DNA of 64,000 bases from Limnohabitans sp. 2KL-51 (GTDB lineage Bacteria; Pseudomonadota; Gammaproteobacteria; Burkholderiales; Burkholderiaceae_C), in NCBI RefSeq assembly GCF_003063645.1, contig NZ_NESJ01000008.1:124001-188000 (forward strand), read 5' to 3'. Below the pieces are notes generated by a model that saw nothing but the letters and a program-made list of their open reading frames with translations, did not search any database and was not told the DNA's origin. Each line of letters starts with the position of its first letter. The first letter of the stretch is position 1. Made by a program: the position numbers and the translations under genes. Shown piece by piece: positions 63,218-64,000 of the stretch.

Positions 63218-64000
63218 TCAGAGCAGTCCTGCCATTGCCTGGGCATAGCGCTGGGCAGCACCCCGGCTTTGGGCCACCAAATCCAGCCCTTTTTGACGGG
63301 CGTTTTCCAGTTCAGTCGGTTGCCCTAGCCAACGCACCACCTGGTCCAGCGCACTGTCCATATCACTGACACGGACCGCAGCCCCCGCTTGCTCTGCGTT
63401 TTGGGCGGCTTCGGTGAAGTTGAAGGTGTGCGGGCCCATGATGACCGGGCAGCCAAAGGCAGCAGCCTCGATCAGGTTCTGTCCACCCAATGACATGAAA
63501 CTGCCGCCCAGCAAGGCCATATCGGCGCTTTGAAAATACACCGGCATCTCGCCCAAGCTGTCGCCCAGCCAAACTGGCACCTTGTCTGCATGAACAGGCA
63601 ACGGCTGTCCCTCGTTCCAGTTCGAGCGACGAACAACGCTCAAACCCTGCGCAGCCATTAAATCGTGGACTTCGTCAAAGCGCTGAGGGTGCCTGGGCAC
63701 CAACAACCAGACCACACACCCCGCCCGGAACGCGGCCAATCGATCCGCATTGGCCATCAAGGCCTGCAGCCACAAAGCCTCTTCACCTTCTCGGCTGCTG
63801 GCCAACATGACCACCGGGCAAGGGCTGCCATTGCAATGCCATTGTTTGCGCCAGACTTGGGCCAAGGCCTGCGCATCCAGCTGGGGTTTTACGTCAAATT
63901 TGAGGTTGCCCAACACCGCCTGCACCGTAGCGCCCAAATGCTCAAGGCGTGCCCTGTCTTGAGGACTTTGTGCCCACACCGCACTCAAGCACCGGTATGC
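63218..64000 (-). CDS. waaA: 3-deoxy-D-manno-octulosonic acid transferase, C-terminal part
   Basis: The frame is open to the window end, so the gene begins beyond 64000; about 260 C-terminal residues are visible. The GT-B domain motifs LGNLKFDVKPQL, MLASSREGEE, LLVPRHPQRFDEV and GGSFMSLGGQNLIEAAAFGCPVIMGPHTFNF (about 150-180 of the visible part) are diagnostic of WaaA, which adds Kdo to lipid A. It is convergent with tolC. Confidence 0.95.
   Translation of the reverse strand, partial: AYRCLSAVWAQSPQDRARLEHLGATVQAVLGNLKFDVKPQLDAQALAQVWRKQWHCNGSPCPVVMLASSREGEEALWLQALMANADRLAAFRAGCVVWLLVPRHPQRFDEVHDLMAAQGLSVVRRSNWNEGQPLPVHADKVPVWLGDSLGEMPVYFQSADMALLGGSFMSLGGQNLIEAAAFGCPVIMGPHTFNFTEAAQNAEQAGAAVRVSDMDSALDQVVRWLGQPTELENARQKGLDLVAQSRGAAQRYAQAMAGLL

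Overview
The window reads as chromosomal DNA of a betaproteobacterium of the order Burkholderiales, most likely a freshwater Comamonadaceae type (Limnohabitans, Rhodoferax or Polaromonas-like). This rests on the TRAP and Bug-type solute receptors, GcdH beside a LysR regulator, the order of the housekeeping genes and high GC in the flanks; no rRNA gene is present to confirm it. I found no tRNA, rRNA, CRISPR array, transposase, integrase or prophage gene.

Region 1 (1-18.0 kb) is devoted to sugar acids. A plus-strand operon encodes a TRAP transporter (DctP, DctQ, DctM), two SDR dehydrogenases and an L-idonate 5-dehydrogenase-like enzyme. A minus-strand operon (10950 to 5945) encodes a FadR-type regulator, a second TRAP transporter and an enolase-superfamily dehydratase. 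Divergent from it lie an IlvD/Edd-family aldonate dehydratase and a D-erythronate dehydrogenase (DenD). Two near-identical 15-bp sites in the divergent region look like operators of the FadR-type regulator. Then follow a PLP enzyme of the D-threonine aldolase/D-serine deaminase fold, KdgK, DgoK and a KDPG/KDPGal aldolase, which finish the breakdown of 2-keto-3-deoxy sugar acids to pyruvate and triose phosphate.

Region 2 (about 18.0-38.0 kb) looks like an acquired island. It is visibly poorer in GC than its flanks. On the left it is bordered by a relBE toxin-antitoxin pair and a decayed 3' fragment of a pirin gene (18638-18790), on the right by an intact pirin gene (38005-38889) in the same orientation. 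Inside are 18 tightly packed minus-strand genes (37582 to 19760) and a convergent XRE-cupin regulator. They encode an amino-acid/amide-type ABC transporter, a two-subunit molybdenum hydroxylase, two PuuE-like cyclic-amide hydrolases, an ACMSD-like decarboxylase/hydrolase, two amidases, an isochorismatase-like amidohydrolase, a C-C-type alpha/beta hydrolase, a fumarylpyruvate hydrolase-like FAH enzyme, an HpcH/HpaI aldolase homologue with its catalytic His replaced, a beta-hydroxyacid dehydrogenase and an OsmC protein. The set has no oxygenase. I infer a hydroxylase-plus-hydrolase route for a nitrogen heterocycle or cyclic imide. The substrate is unknown and I do not match the set to a described pathway.

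Region 3 (38-64 kb) is core-like: pirin, glyoxalases, a DTW-domain tRNA modification enzyme, a RIO kinase, SDR and thioesterase, a Bug receptor, the Entner-Doudoroff pair edd-eda with a candidate HexR site, ChaC, PdxH, an AEC transporter, a ZnuD-like TonB receptor with two small His/Cys-rich exported proteins, MsrA, LysR/GcdH, a TetR-RND efflux locus, Pcm, rhodanese, TolC and the 3' part of waaA, which runs off the right edge. Copies of a dispersed REP-like palindrome occur near 5.8 kb (an inverted pair), 17.3 kb and 53.4 kb.
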